A stretch of DNA of 64,000 bases from an uncultured Verrucomicrobiales bacterium (GTDB lineage: Bacteria; Verrucomicrobiota; Verrucomicrobiia; Verrucomicrobiales; Akkermansiaceae). Each line of letters opens with the position of its first letter. Within the stretch, counting starts at the first letter, position 1. Under the pieces are notes generated by a model. That model was not told the DNA's origin and made no database searches. It saw only the letters and a list, made by a program, of their open reading frames with translations. Shown in pieces: positions 28,496 to 37,589 of this stretch. The stretch covers positions 62,001 to 126,000 of the forward strand of contig CALFVF010000012.1 in the NCBI GenBank assembly GCA_937928735.1, in the 5' to 3' direction. Made by a program: the position numbers and the translations under genes.

Positions 28496-29902
28496 ATGAG
28501 ATCAACGACACAGAGCGGAGAGGTGATTGTCCCTAGCAAGGTTGAGCTAGGTGGCCGGCTTGCTGGGATGTCGATTCCGAAGCAAGTTTTTCTATTAGCT
28601 AGTTGGCCGTTTTTACAAAACCTCTTAGGAGTGATTGTGAGCTTTGTGGATCGGATGATCGCTGGGAGAATGGTCGGTGTCGATCAAGCCGCTTTGATGG
28701 ATATGATGGGGCTGGCGATGTATATGAACTGGCTAATGATGATCATGCAGGGGTCTGTGGCGACTGGTGGTCAGGCACTCATATCTCGTGCTATCGGTGG
28801 CGCTGATGAGCAGCTTGCCCAGCGCAGTTTAGGCCAGTCACTGACCTTGGGAGCTCTCGCAGGAGTTCTGGCTGGAGGTCTTGTGTGGTTACTTGTGCCT
28901 TTTTTAACCCCTCTCTTTGGCCTTAGTGAGAAGGCGGCTGATTATGCTGAGATATATATGGGTATTGTGGCACTTTCTTCACCACTCCTTGGTGTGATAG
29001 TGGTGGCCAATGCTTGCCTTAAGGGGGCGGGGGACACAAAAAGCCCATTCATTGCGATGGTTGTGGTGAATCTAGTGAATCTAGCTATGAGCTTCTGGTT
29101 TGTCTTCGGGCTAGGCTGGGGTATCGCGGGACTGGCTTGGGGAACCTTTGTTGGATGGTTAGTGGGAACACTAGTCATCCTCTGGATCATGCGACCGAAC
29201 TCGAAGTCCTCGGCTTTGAGAATGAAACTCGCTTACTTAACACTAGAGGCAAAGCTCAGCCGTAGGATTCTGCGCATATCCTATCCACAACTCATTGAGA
29301 TTTTGGGAATGTGGGCGATCCACGCCTACACATTCCGAGTGATTGGTCAGCTAGGGCAATCAGGTGCTCTAGGAGCACACGGCGTGGTGGTTCAGTTAGA
29401 AGCGCTGAGTTTTATGCCAGGCTTTGCCATTGGGAGTGCCGCCGCCACATTAGCGGGGCAGTATCTGGGTGCTAAGGCGCCAGAGGTGGCGATGAAAGCC
29501 GTGCGAATGTGCTGGTACACAGGGATGGCGATGATGGGGACAGCTGGACTCGTACTGTTTCTTTTTGCGGAACCCCTGGTGCACTTCATCTTACCGTTGG
29601 GTGGAGAACAGGCAGAACTTGCAGTGCCTGTGGTGCAACTCTGCGCCTTTGCCCAGCCATTCTTTGCTACGGCAATGGTGTTAAAAATGTCGATGCGCGG
29701 AGCTGGTGCGACACGACTCGTGATGACTTATTCCTTTAGTGTTATGATACTGATCAAAGTCATAGCACTCTCACTGTCACTTCACTATTTTGAGCCCAGT
29801 CTCTGGGATCTCTGGGCGATTATGATGTGTGACTTTGTGGTGCAGGCGATTGTCTTTGTCTATCTTCACTATAAGGGGAAATGGACAGAAGCTGTGGTTT
29901 AG
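28496..29902 (+). CDS. MATE-family multidrug/cation exporter
   Basis: The 468-residue product has twelve predicted membrane helices in the two-lobed MATE arrangement, with repeated motifs such as GAGDTKSPF at the end of the first lobe and MRGAGATRLVM in the second. MATE proteins export organic cations or drugs by Na+ or H+ antiport in the inner membrane. It is monocistronic, with a long noncoding leader. The substrate cannot be predicted from the sequence. Confidence 0.93.
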   Translation: MRSTTQSGEVIVPSKVELGGRLAGMSIPKQVFLLASWPFLQNLLGVIVSFVDRMIAGRMVGVDQAALMDMMGLAMYMNWLMMIMQGSVATGGQALISRAIGGADEQLAQRSLGQSLTLGALAGVLAGGLVWLLVPFLTPLFGLSEKAADYAEIYMGIVALSSPLLGVIVVANACLKGAGDTKSPFIAMVVVNLVNLAMSFWFVFGLGWGIAGLAWGTFVGWLVGTLVILWIMRPNSKSSALRMKLAYLTLEAKLSRRILRISYPQLIEILGMWAIHAYTFRVIGQLGQSGALGAHGVVVQLEALSFMPGFAIGSAAATLAGQYLGAKAPEVAMKAVRMCWYTGMAMMGTAGLVLFLFAEPLVHFILPLGGEQAELAVPVVQLCAFAQPFFATAMVLKMSMRGAGATRLVMTYSFSVMILIKVIALSLSLHYFEPSLWDLWAIMMCDFVVQAIVFVYLHYKGKWTEAVV

Positions 29903-30035
29903 GGAGATGACTCGTGATGAGTTTTCAAGGTGCTTGGAAGGTTTCTGGCTGCGTGGGTGTGGTAGATAAATTCAGTGCTGTAGTTATTGAGGTGAACACT
30001 GTTACTAAATAAGAGTGTGCGTAGGAGAAATAAAA

Positions 30036-30060
30036 AAAGCATACCGTGACGGTATGCTTT
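30036..30060 (-). terminator. Rho-independent terminator of the PEP-CTERM gene
   Basis: AAAGCATACCG (30036-30046) and CGGTATGCTTT (30050-30060) form a perfect 11-bp stem with a 3-nt loop. On the minus strand it is followed by a run of seven T, 33 bp beyond the stop of the PEP-CTERM gene. It could also stop plus-strand transcripts of the MATE gene. Confidence 0.85.
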
Positions 30061-30093
30061 ATAAGTTTTATAGATTTATTTTAAACTGATTTA

Positions 30094-30924
30094 TTATTGG
30101 CGACGCCTTCTGCTCAAACCGAGTCCGAGACCAAGTGCGAGTAAGGCGCTAGAGGAAGGTTCTGGGACAACGGTGAATTCTGTAAATTCGAAGTTATCAA
30201 AAGTAAGCACACTGCGAGCTTGATCCGCAAAAACCTGTAAGACAATTGTATCAACTGCTGCGGGAGCTGTGCCTGCACCAGTGACATTGGTTTGATTTGC
30301 TCCACCGCTAAGACTATCGTTTACAAAGAGTTCAAAAGCGTTGTTATCGAGGGTTCTTGTTGTCCCATCTGGTGCTAAGTAACTAAAGCTAGTACCACTA
30401 GTATTAAAGATGTAATCAATACTGACAAAATCTAAGGGTTCGCCAAGAGCTGTTGAGAGAGCGTCTAAACTAAGATTATCGTTAAAGCCTGGAACGGCTG
30501 CTGCTCCCGTACCGGCGCTTCGCTCTGGCCCTGATACAAGCTGAATGAAGAGACTTGGATTATCTGAGCTCATATCGCCCATTGTTCCAATAGGAACTGG
30601 AGTGGCTGAGGTGTCAACAAATCGAGAGTAATCAAATGAGTAACTCCCTGCGACAGCTCCTGCTGCTGACTCTAGCTCAAATCGATCTGAGCCTCCATCC
30701 GGTGTGATTCGTATTCCTCCATTAAAAAATGAGACATTCCCTGTGACATCGAGGTTCTGCCCAGACCCAGCAGCTGACCCTGTAATAGCTCTATCTGCAG
30801 CCGCGCCATCAGCGTCACCGAAAGATTCCGTGAATACAGTAGTCATGTTTGTAATGACCGCAGATGCAGAAATTGCAGAAGATAATAGACAACTGCCCAA
30901 AGCAATAAAGTGTTTCTTAGACAT
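30094..30924 (-). CDS. PEP-CTERM sorting-domain secreted protein
   Basis: The 276-residue product has an N-terminal signal peptide (about residues 1-22, ending in SASA) and a C-terminal PEP-CTERM anchor: VPEPSSSALLALGLGLG followed by basic SRRRRQ. Proteins of this type are sorted by an exosortase that removes the anchor; no exosortase gene is in the window. The mature part is Gly, Ala, Ser and Thr rich with beta-strand character, probably surface or matrix exposed. Its precise function is unknown. It has its own strong terminator. Confidence 0.92.
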   Translation of the reverse strand: MSKKHFIALGSCLLSSAISASAVITNMTTVFTESFGDADGAAADRAITGSAAGSGQNLDVTGNVSFFNGGIRITPDGGSDRFELESAAGAVAGSYSFDYSRFVDTSATPVPIGTMGDMSSDNPSLFIQLVSGPERSAGTGAAAVPGFNDNLSLDALSTALGEPLDFVSIDYIFNTSGTSFSYLAPDGTTRTLDNNAFELFVNDSLSGGANQTNVTGAGTAPAAVDTIVLQVFADQARSVLTFDNFEFTEFTVVPEPSSSALLALGLGLGLSRRRRQ

Positions 30925-31072
30925 AAGTCGTACTATGTCTTTGAAGTGTTATGAATCAATCAGAAAAGACGATATTTTGTAAAAGTTATATTATCCTGAA
31001 GTAGATTTTTTGCAAAAAGATGTTTTTATTCTAAGTTGTGATAATGGTGTTCCATTTTCTAATGAAATGCTA

Positions 31073-31954
31073 TCACTTCAGAGCTTCCACAATGATTGCG
31101 GCATTGGTGCGAAACATGGTTTCGATCGAGTTTGATCCGTCAGCAATGAGGGGCTTACCGATTTTTGCGCCAGTGGCTTTTGAGATGGCTTGGAGTGACT
31201 TCGGGTTCGCGCGCTGCTCAGGGAAGATGGCGGCAACTTTCTTTTCTTTAATTGTCTCAATAGCGACTGCGAGGTACTTGGATGTCGCGGCTTGTTCTTT
31301 AGAGATGCCCTGTACGGGTATGGATTTGAAGCGAAATTCTTTACAGAAATAGGCGAAAGCGGCGTGCGCTGTTGCGAGGTTACGCTGCTTGCTAGGTATT
31401 GCTGAAAAGCTGATTTTAAGTTGGCTCGCGAGTGTCTTCATGCGGGCGCGAAATGCTTTGGCATTGGCTTTGTAATGAGCGGCATTCTGGGGGTCGAGCT
31501 TGGCGAATTCATTGGCGACATTCTGGGCAGCACGGCGCCATGCATCTGTGGAGTGCCACCAGTGAGGGTCGATTTTCCCAGCTCCTGCGTGTGCAGGGCA
31601 GCAGGCGTAAATAGCGGTGTCATCACCAAATGTGAGACTCGGTAATGGGCGGCCTACTTCGTAAACGTGAGTTTGCGTGCCAAGACTAGACCTTAGTTTT
31701 TCTAAATAAGGCTCGAGTCCCTTGCCAGCTGTAAGATAGATGCGAGCACCCTTCGCTTTGGCGAGTGTGCTTGAGGAGGGGTTAAAGGTGTGGGGGTCAC
31801 CTTTTCCTATGAGGTCGACCACTTGGACGTGTGAGCCACCGAGTTGTTTGGCTAAATCAGTGAGTAGTGGGTGCAGTGTCGCGACTTTAAGATCAGCCAT
31901 TGAGCTGTGTAAAGTACTGAAGAAGAGAGTAAAGAGTAGGCAAGAAAATTTCAT
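31073..31954 (-). CDS. znuA: Zinc/metal ABC transporter substrate-binding protein (ZnuA-like)
   Basis: From ATG 31954 the product is 293 residues, with a signal peptide at 1-19. A longer frame up to 32125 has no family-like N terminus and would run through the divergent gene's start, so it is rejected. The cluster A-1 metal ligands appear as H55 (GDPHTFNPS), H131 (DPHWWHS) and H197 (ATAHAAF), the ZnuA pattern. There is only a short stretch with AHAGAGK, not the long His-rich loop of enterobacterial ZnuA. The permease and ATPase genes are absent here. It is divergent from a porin and shares a Zur-like palindrome with it. Manganese is an alternative substrate. Confidence 0.87.
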   Translation of the reverse strand: MKFSCLLFTLFFSTLHSSMADLKVATLHPLLTDLAKQLGGSHVQVVDLIGKGDPHTFNPSSSTLAKAKGARIYLTAGKGLEPYLEKLRSSLGTQTHVYEVGRPLPSLTFGDDTAIYACCPAHAGAGKIDPHWWHSTDAWRRAAQNVANEFAKLDPQNAAHYKANAKAFRARMKTLASQLKISFSAIPSKQRNLATAHAAFAYFCKEFRFKSIPVQGISKEQAATSKYLAVAIETIKEKKVAAIFPEQRANPKSLQAISKATGAKIGKPLIADGSNSIETMFRTNAAIIVEALK

Positions 31955-32015
31955 GATCAAGGTGGTGTGAGCTAATGTGAAAGTACGCTGACAAAAGAGA
32001 GGGTTCAAGTTGTTT

Positions 32016-32032
32016 TTGCAAATTAGTTGCAA
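32016..32032. promoter_or_regulatory. Candidate Zur/Fur-family operator between znuA and the porin gene
   Basis: TTGCAA, five bases, TTGCAA makes a 17-bp near-perfect palindrome in the 122-bp divergent region, 62 bp from the znuA start and 45 bp from the porin start. Its size and symmetry match operators of Fur-family regulators such as Zur, although the exact sequence is not a consensus I can name. A single site could control both genes. Confidence 0.5.
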
Positions 32033-32076
32033 TAATGGATTGACGGGAGAGAGGTTTTCAGAAAATAAATACCGCG

Positions 32077-33246
32077 ATGAGACATTCGATATTACCCTAT
32101 TTGTTATTAGCGTGTTCGGCACCATTCGCGCATGCCCAAAATTTTTTCCAACCTGCAGAACAGACTCCCACTATTTGGATAACAGCTCATTTAAATGTTG
32201 TCGCTGGTGAGAGTAGCACTGAACTTGATGAATTAAGCAACCATGAGCATGATCCTAATGATGAGTTCACGGTTCAAGGCCTCGAGATAGATGCGAACTT
32301 CAAACTCACAGAAAATTTCAAAGGTTTTGTGAACGCGTTATTCTTTGTGGATGAAGAAGATGCTGTGGAAACAGAGATCGAGGAGGCGTTTTTACGCTAT
32401 GATTTCACAGATTCGTGGAGCCTTCGCGGGGGTCGACTTCTGAATCGCGTTGGCATTCAAAATGACAAGCACCTGCATGCATGGGACTTTGTGGATTCTA
32501 ACTTAAGTACGGCTCTCTTTCTTGGGGAAGAGGGACTCGTGACAGAGAGTGGTGAACTCACATGGCAGAAGCGTGGTCTGTCATGGACGACTGCGATCTC
32601 AGCCTCTTATGGTGAGGTTCTGCCTCATGAGGAGGAAGAAGAGGAAGAGGAGGGTGGTCCTGAGTTTGAGGAGGCCTTTATTAGTGATGATGTGATCACT
32701 TCGAGAGTGATGTTTATTTATCACCCGAATGATTTCCACCAGCATACATTTGGTTTTAATACCGCATTTGGTGATAATGGTTACGACCGTGATACAAATA
32801 TATTTTCTTTTGATTATGCCTACACTTGGCGTGAAAATGGCCAGGAGGAAGGTCGTTTCCTCACCACTGGTCTGGAGTACTTCTACCGTGATGTCGAATG
32901 GGTGAGTGAGGCTGATCCGAGTGTAAGCGGCTCTACTGGTCAATCAAGTTACTTAGCGTATGCGAACTACGGCTTTGCGAAAGACTGGATCCTAGGTATG
33001 CGCTATGAATACCTCGAAGGTGTCGAGGGTGGCGAGGTTGTGACTGGTGGTGAGTCGGAGTTTGCGTTCTCTACGGAGAGAAGGCAGCGCGCTAGTTTAG
33101 CTCTTACGCGCTGGCATACCTTTGATGATGACTGGAGTGCGTACTTACGCTTGCAGTATAATTATGATGATATTGCTGGGCGTGGTAATGAAGATTCTGT
33201 GTTCTTACAGCTTGGCATTAACCTAGGAGGTGGAGAAATCCGCTAG
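32077..33246 (+). CDS. Outer-membrane porin-like protein, probably zinc-regulated
   Basis: The 389-residue product has a signal peptide (cleavage near AHAQN at residue 21) and a beta-barrel-like pattern of alternating strands through to the C terminus. Two features stand out: an early NHEHDPNDEF segment and a central run of eight glutamates (HEEEEEEEEGG at about residues 184-194), both likely in extracellular loops and able to bind cations. It is divergent from znuA with a shared palindrome. I infer an outer-membrane channel that helps take up zinc or another divalent metal. A strong terminator follows. Confidence 0.75.
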   Translation: MRHSILPYLLLACSAPFAHAQNFFQPAEQTPTIWITAHLNVVAGESSTELDELSNHEHDPNDEFTVQGLEIDANFKLTENFKGFVNALFFVDEEDAVETEIEEAFLRYDFTDSWSLRGGRLLNRVGIQNDKHLHAWDFVDSNLSTALFLGEEGLVTESGELTWQKRGLSWTTAISASYGEVLPHEEEEEEEEGGPEFEEAFISDDVITSRVMFIYHPNDFHQHTFGFNTAFGDNGYDRDTNIFSFDYAYTWRENGQEEGRFLTTGLEYFYRDVEWVSEADPSVSGSTGQSSYLAYANYGFAKDWILGMRYEYLEGVEGGEVVTGGESEFAFSTERRQRASLALTRWHTFDDDWSAYLRLQYNYDDIAGRGNEDSVFLQLGINLGGGEIR

Positions 33247-33268
33247 AATTACCTTCTCATAGTTCTCG

Positions 33269-34147
33269 TCATGTAGAATGCTCCAGTGTTTGTTGGAGCA
33301 TTTTTTTATCTTCGTCGAGGCTCATGTAGCGCGCCGTGATAGAGCGCTTGCCACCTTGGTAGTCAATGACCACATAGCCCGCTTGCTGGGCAGGGTTTTC
33401 AGAGAGCATCCCGCAGGAACCACTATTGACACTATTTCCTAGCACCCAGCGCTGGTGCTTGTGTCCGTGGAGATAGAGGGTGGGTTTGTAGGTTTCAAGA
33501 ATCTGCTGAAGTTTCTCTTTGTGCAGGAGAATATGGTGACCTTGCTGGGCAACTTCCTCTGGATAGTAGACAGGGTAGTGGCCGACAAGAATCACTTCAT
33601 TGCCTAACTTTTGCTGAGTGTCTAATATGTCTGTTAGTCTGTCTGCTAGGTGGCTTGTGAATTCACCATTCGAGCGAAAGCAGAATGCCCGGGAGGCGTC
33701 TATGCCGACCAGAGTAATGTGAGAATGGTTAGGCGTCTGTAGTGTCTGAATACAAATCCCGTCTTCCATCTTAGCATATGGGAAAGAGGACTCATACCAC
33801 TGAGCGGCGATAGATCTTGGGGAATAGCGATCATGGTTACCAGGGATAGCAAAAAACCTCTCCCCCCACTTCTCGCGAATAGGAGCGAAGAGCTCTGCAC
33901 ACTTCTGGAACTCAGCTGGGTGAGACGCTGTTGTCATATCACCGGAAAAAATAACAAGATCAGCTTCTTGCTTGAGAATGTCATTGAGGACAGCGCGGCC
34001 GAGCTCTGGTGGGAACTTCTGGCGGCGGTGAAGCAGTAAGTTAAGGCCGCCTAAGATGCGCTTGGGGTAAAAGAAGTCTGACCACAGAGGGCTCGCCTGC
34101 CAGATATGGATATCGCTGAAGTGGATGATCTTGAGTTGCTCTGGCAT
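33269..34147 (-). CDS. Calcineurin-like metallophosphoesterase
   Basis: The 292-residue product carries all the metal-binding motifs of the calcineurin-like superfamily: FSDIHIW near the N terminus, IFSGDMTTA, IPGNHDRYS, VGHYPVYY and LHGHKHQRW. It is probably a cytoplasmic phosphodiesterase or phosphatase; cyclic nucleotide or lipid-headgroup hydrolysis are possible, but no specific substrate can be named. Its 3' end contains the terminator of the convergent porin gene. Confidence 0.9.
   Translation of the reverse strand: MPEQLKIIHFSDIHIWQASPLWSDFFYPKRILGGLNLLLHRRQKFPPELGRAVLNDILKQEADLVIFSGDMTTASHPAEFQKCAELFAPIREKWGERFFAIPGNHDRYSPRSIAAQWYESSFPYAKMEDGICIQTLQTPNHSHITLVGIDASRAFCFRSNGEFTSHLADRLTDILDTQQKLGNEVILVGHYPVYYPEEVAQQGHHILLHKEKLQQILETYKPTLYLHGHKHQRWVLGNSVNSGSCGMLSENPAQQAGYVVIDYQGGKRSITARYMSLDEDKKMLQQTLEHST
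33277..33307 (+). terminator. Rho-independent terminator of the porin gene, embedded in the convergent coding sequence
   Basis: AATGCTCCA (33277-33285) and TGGAGCATT (33294-33302) form a perfect 9-bp stem, with T continuing to 33307. It lies 30 bp after the porin stop and inside the last codons of the phosphoesterase gene on the other strand. Confidence 0.88.
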
Positions 34148-34256
34148 TATGTTAGAATGTCGTTTTCAGTCTATGGCTTTCTCTGTTAGTCTATAGTTAC
34201 ACCATCTCTATCGTATTTCTAGAATCGAGATGTGTGCTAGTTAGAGTGAGAGACTC

Positions 34257-35405
34257 TTAATGTGTGGGAGAATGTGTGCCGAGCCACTGGCGAAACTGAT
34301 TCGCATCCTTGAGGACGTCTTCTTGAGTGTCTGCCAGGAAGGTGACGTGACCGAGCTTTCGGCGGCCTTTGATCCATTCTTTCTCGTAGAGGTGCCAGGC
34401 TGTTTTCTGTGAACCTGTTCGCTCTGCACTGAGTATTCCGGGATCAGAGGGCGACCATTGGTCGCTGAGTAAGTTCACCATGACAGTGGGCTTAAGAAGC
34501 TCTGGTGAAATGAGAGGGAGCCCTGTAATCGCTCGAACGTGATTCTCAAACTGTGATCCGACACAAGCATTGATGGTATGGTGGCCAGAGTTATGCGGGC
34601 GTGGGGCTAGTTCATTAATAAGGACTTGGCCATCCTCTGTGACAAAGGTCTCCACGGCGAGAAGGCCGATGTAGTCGAGTTCCTCTGCGAGAGTTTGGCC
34701 GATGTGTTTGATACGTTCTAGCACATCTGGCTGGACTCGAGCAGGTACGATGGAAGCATCGAGCACGTGGTGTCTGTGAATGTTTTCCGCAGGATCATAA
34801 ACGACAGTTTCTCCCGTGGCACTACGAGCGACCAAGACGGAAACCTCGCGCTCAAAGGTAATGAACTTCTCGACCACAAGTTCGTGCTTGCCGCGCTCTG
34901 AGAGACAGGTGGCGCAGTCAGCCTTTGAGCGGATTCTCCACTGCCCCTTACCATCGTAGCCCTCACGAGCTGTCTTGGCAACACAGTCTCCTAGTGCTTC
35001 ATAGGCGGCTTCGAGATCCTCTGCGGTGTTCACTACGCGGAATGATGTTTGCTCAAGGCCGGTCTTGGCGATGAATTCTCTCTCTAAGCGGCGATCTCCT
35101 GCAATACGCACGGCCTGTGATCTAGGGCGCAAGATATCTTTTCCAACAAATTTTTCCAGAAGCTCGATAGCGATATTCTCTGTCTCCACTGTAATCACAT
35201 CACAACGATCTAACATCTGCTGGAGAGCAGACGCGTCTGTGAATGGTTTCTCAATCACGTCACCGGCAACATGGCGAGTCGGGGAGGCATCCCCCCCTCC
35301 AGACCAACAGAGAGTCTTGTAGCCTAGGCTCTGAGCGGCGTGTGATGTCATGCGTGCTAGCTGACCTGCACCGAGGAATCCGATCGTGCTTCCGTGTTTT
35401 AACAT
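34257..35405 (-). CDS. purK: N5-carboxyaminoimidazole ribonucleotide synthase
   Basis: The 382-residue product is an ATP-grasp enzyme of purine synthesis that carboxylates AIR with bicarbonate and ATP. The N-terminal GFLGAGQLARM dinucleotide-like loop, the central EGYDGKGQ segment and the ELAPRPHNSGHHTI signature of PurK are intact. It is encoded after purE with a 72-bp gap on the same strand, the standard purEK arrangement. Confidence 0.97.
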   Translation of the reverse strand: MLKHGSTIGFLGAGQLARMTSHAAQSLGYKTLCWSGGGDASPTRHVAGDVIEKPFTDASALQQMLDRCDVITVETENIAIELLEKFVGKDILRPRSQAVRIAGDRRLEREFIAKTGLEQTSFRVVNTAEDLEAAYEALGDCVAKTAREGYDGKGQWRIRSKADCATCLSERGKHELVVEKFITFEREVSVLVARSATGETVVYDPAENIHRHHVLDASIVPARVQPDVLERIKHIGQTLAEELDYIGLLAVETFVTEDGQVLINELAPRPHNSGHHTINACVGSQFENHVRAITGLPLISPELLKPTVMVNLLSDQWSPSDPGILSAERTGSQKTAWHLYEKEWIKGRRKLGHVTFLADTQEDVLKDANQFRQWLGTHSPTH

Positions 35406-35477
35406 TTTTGGAAAATGAGAATGTGAAAGGCGAGAATAGTGAAATAGAATAAATAGGAACGTACTCTATAGAGGCTG

Positions 35478-35978
35478 TTAGTCTGGCAGGTCTGTGAGTT
35501 CCATAGCGTCGACTTTATCAATGAGCTGTTCTCGATACGCTTTGAGCTTTGCCGCGAGCTCTGGGCTGCTGAGAGCGAGAATGCTTACAGCAGTGAGAGC
35601 GGCATTACCTGCACCTGCCTCACCGATTGCGAAGGTGGGCACTGGAATGCCCTTTGGCATCTGCACAATAGAGAGTAGAGAGTCTTGACCACTGAGAGCT
35701 CGAGATTGGACTGGGCAGCCAAGCACTGGCAGAGTGGTGAGGGCAGCGACCATGCCCGGCAAGTGAGCGGCACCACCAGCACCTGCAATAATGATTTTAA
35801 ACCCATTTGATTCTGCCGATTTCGCGAAGTCGTACATTTTATCAGGTGTGCGGTGGGCGCTGACAACTTCCGCGTGATAGGAAATACCAAATTCTGCGAG
35901 AATCTCTGCTGCGTGGCGCATTGTTGGCCAATCTGAGTTACTACCCATAATAATGGCGACTTCGGCTTGCTTACTCAT
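35478..35978 (-). CDS. purE: N5-carboxyaminoimidazole ribonucleotide mutase
   Basis: The 166-residue product matches class I PurE. The substrate-binding motifs [10 protein letters not shown] (residues 11-20), SAHRTPDKM (about 40-48) and the [14 protein letters not shown] loop are intact. It converts N5-CAIR, the product of PurK, to CAIR. It is the first gene of the purEK pair and is divergent from the porin at 36184. Confidence 0.98.
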   Translation of the reverse strand: MSKQAEVAIIMGSNSDWPTMRHAAEILAEFGISYHAEVVSAHRTPDKMYDFAKSAESNGFKIIIAGAGGAAHLPGMVAALTTLPVLGCPVQSRALSGQDSLLSIVQMPKGIPVPTFAIGEAGAGNAALTAVSILALSSPELAAKLKAYREQLIDKVDAMELTDLPD

Positions 35979-36183
35979 GGCCGCAGTCTCTGGATTCCAA
36001 CTGTGAGTGTCAAGACTAGGGCGAGGGCAGAATGGATGCTTTTATAGGAAAAGCACTTGTAGCGAAAAAAATAAATTATTTCTTGCTATTGAGACTCTGT
36101 ATCAATAAAAGAATGCATCGTTCAACAAGATAACTGCCATTTGGCGAAATTCTTACCAAGTTGAGCGCTGTACAAACACCACT

Positions 36184-37509
36184 ATGAAAACAATGTACCA
36201 ACATATCAAAAAGAGCGCAGCCCTAGTGGCCATGGGCTCTGTGATGCTAGGAGCAGCACACGCAGATTCTCTAGAAGAGAGAGTAGAGCGCTTAGAAAGG
36301 CTACTGACTGAAGAGCGCTCAAGAAACCAGATTCTCAATGAAGCGGCAGAGAACCGTATGGACGAGCTCGAAGCGCGCTTGAGAACAAATAGAGGCCCTG
36401 CAGCGCCTAGTGATGCTGTGGCTCGCTGGGAAAATCGTGTCGTTCAGCTCGAGACACAACTTGCTGACGTGAAGAATGGAGACTATCTAGATAATGCCAC
36501 AGCGCGCTGGTTCGATAAGACCTCGATTGGTGCTTATGGTGAATTCACCTTTGGAATTGACCGCAGTGGTGAAGACGAAGTGGATTTCCAGAGATTTGTG
36601 ATCTTCCTAAACCACGAGTTTAATGACCGCTTGCGCTTTGTCTCTGAACTAGAGTTTGAGCACGCTTTTGTGGATGGAGGAGGAGATTCTCCAGGTGCGG
36701 TAGAGCTAGAGCAGGCATTTATTGAGTATGATATTCAGCCTGACTTCCAGGTGCGTGCAGGTCTTTTCCTTGTACCAGTTGGTTTAATCAATGAGATTCA
36801 TGAGCCGCCGACATTCTTTGGTGTCGAGCGCCCGAGAGTAGAGGGTGATATTATCCCTACCACATGGAGAGAAAACGGAGTAGGCATTACCAAGAAGTTC
36901 CAGAATGGCCTCTCCTTTGATGGAACACTCACCACAGGCCTTGATCTTGACGAAGGAAATGGAGATATCCGCTCTTCTCGTACCAATGGAGCTCAGGCAG
37001 ATGCTGATTCCGCTGCACTCACAGGACGTGTCGCCTACACAGGTATCGAAGGTCTACGTTTAACAGCCTTTGGACAGTACAATACTAACATCAGTCGTGG
37101 CTCGAACGAAGACGGGACACTCTATGGTGCGACATTAGAGTACAATCGCGGTGGCTTTGATTTCCGCGCCCTCTTTGCGAAGTGGGATATCGACGGTCTT
37201 GATGCTGAATCAGGTATTTCTGTAGATCCAGATGATAGTCTCTCTAGTGTGGATGAGCAGTATGGTTGGTATGTTCAGCCTTCCTACACATGGTATCTGA
37301 GCGAAGAATCAAAAGTTGGTGTATTCGCACGCTACAGTGAGTCTGAGTTCTTTGAAGGCGGACAGCGTGTCGAAGAAGAAGTTCTCACTATCGGTGTGAA
37401 CTACTGGCCAGTGGAAAATGTCGTGTTAAAAGCTGATTACCAGGTGGCTGATGAAGAAGAGGATGACAATGCTGAGCAATTTAACCTCGGCTTTGGCTTC
37501 CAGTTCTAA
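36184..37509 (+). CDS. Porin with N-terminal coiled coil
   Basis: The 441-residue product has a signal peptide (residues 1-27, ending AAHA), a coiled-coil segment (about 28-70, starting DSLEERVERLERLL), and then a long beta-barrel region ending in the aromatic FNLGFGFQF typical of outer-membrane proteins. The barrel start, AYGEFTFGID, resembles phosphate-selective OprP/OprO-type porins. The coiled coil probably forms a periplasmic trimer stalk. It precedes genes for FMN-dependent extracytoplasmic redox proteins. Confidence 0.85.
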   Translation: MKTMYQHIKKSAALVAMGSVMLGAAHADSLEERVERLERLLTEERSRNQILNEAAENRMDELEARLRTNRGPAAPSDAVARWENRVVQLETQLADVKNGDYLDNATARWFDKTSIGAYGEFTFGIDRSGEDEVDFQRFVIFLNHEFNDRLRFVSELEFEHAFVDGGGDSPGAVELEQAFIEYDIQPDFQVRAGLFLVPVGLINEIHEPPTFFGVERPRVEGDIIPTTWRENGVGITKKFQNGLSFDGTLTTGLDLDEGNGDIRSSRTNGAQADADSAALTGRVAYTGIEGLRLTAFGQYNTNISRGSNEDGTLYGATLEYNRGGFDFRALFAKWDIDGLDAESGISVDPDDSLSSVDEQYGWYVQPSYTWYLSEESKVGVFARYSESEFFEGGQRVEEEVLTIGVNYWPVENVVLKADYQVADEEEDDNAEQFNLGFGFQF

Positions 37510-37543
37510 GTGAGCTAAATCAATAAGCTAAAAAATCTCTTCC

Positions 37544-37570
37544 AGGAAGGGGGAGAATGTCTCCCTTCCT
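37544..37570 (+). terminator. Terminator-like hairpin after the porin gene
   Basis: AGGAAGGG (37544-37551) pairs with CCCTTCCT (37563-37570) across an 11-nt loop, 34 bp past the stop. There is no clear U tract, so it may only stabilise the transcript end or terminate partially. Confidence 0.5.
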
Positions 37571-37589
37571 TCATTGATATATAATACCT

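Noticed and set aside
32638-32656. Purine-only GAGGAA-like repeat within the porin gene considered as a phase-variable microsatellite
   Set aside because: It encodes a Glu run with mixed GAG/GAA codons and is not a clean simple repeat that would slip easily.
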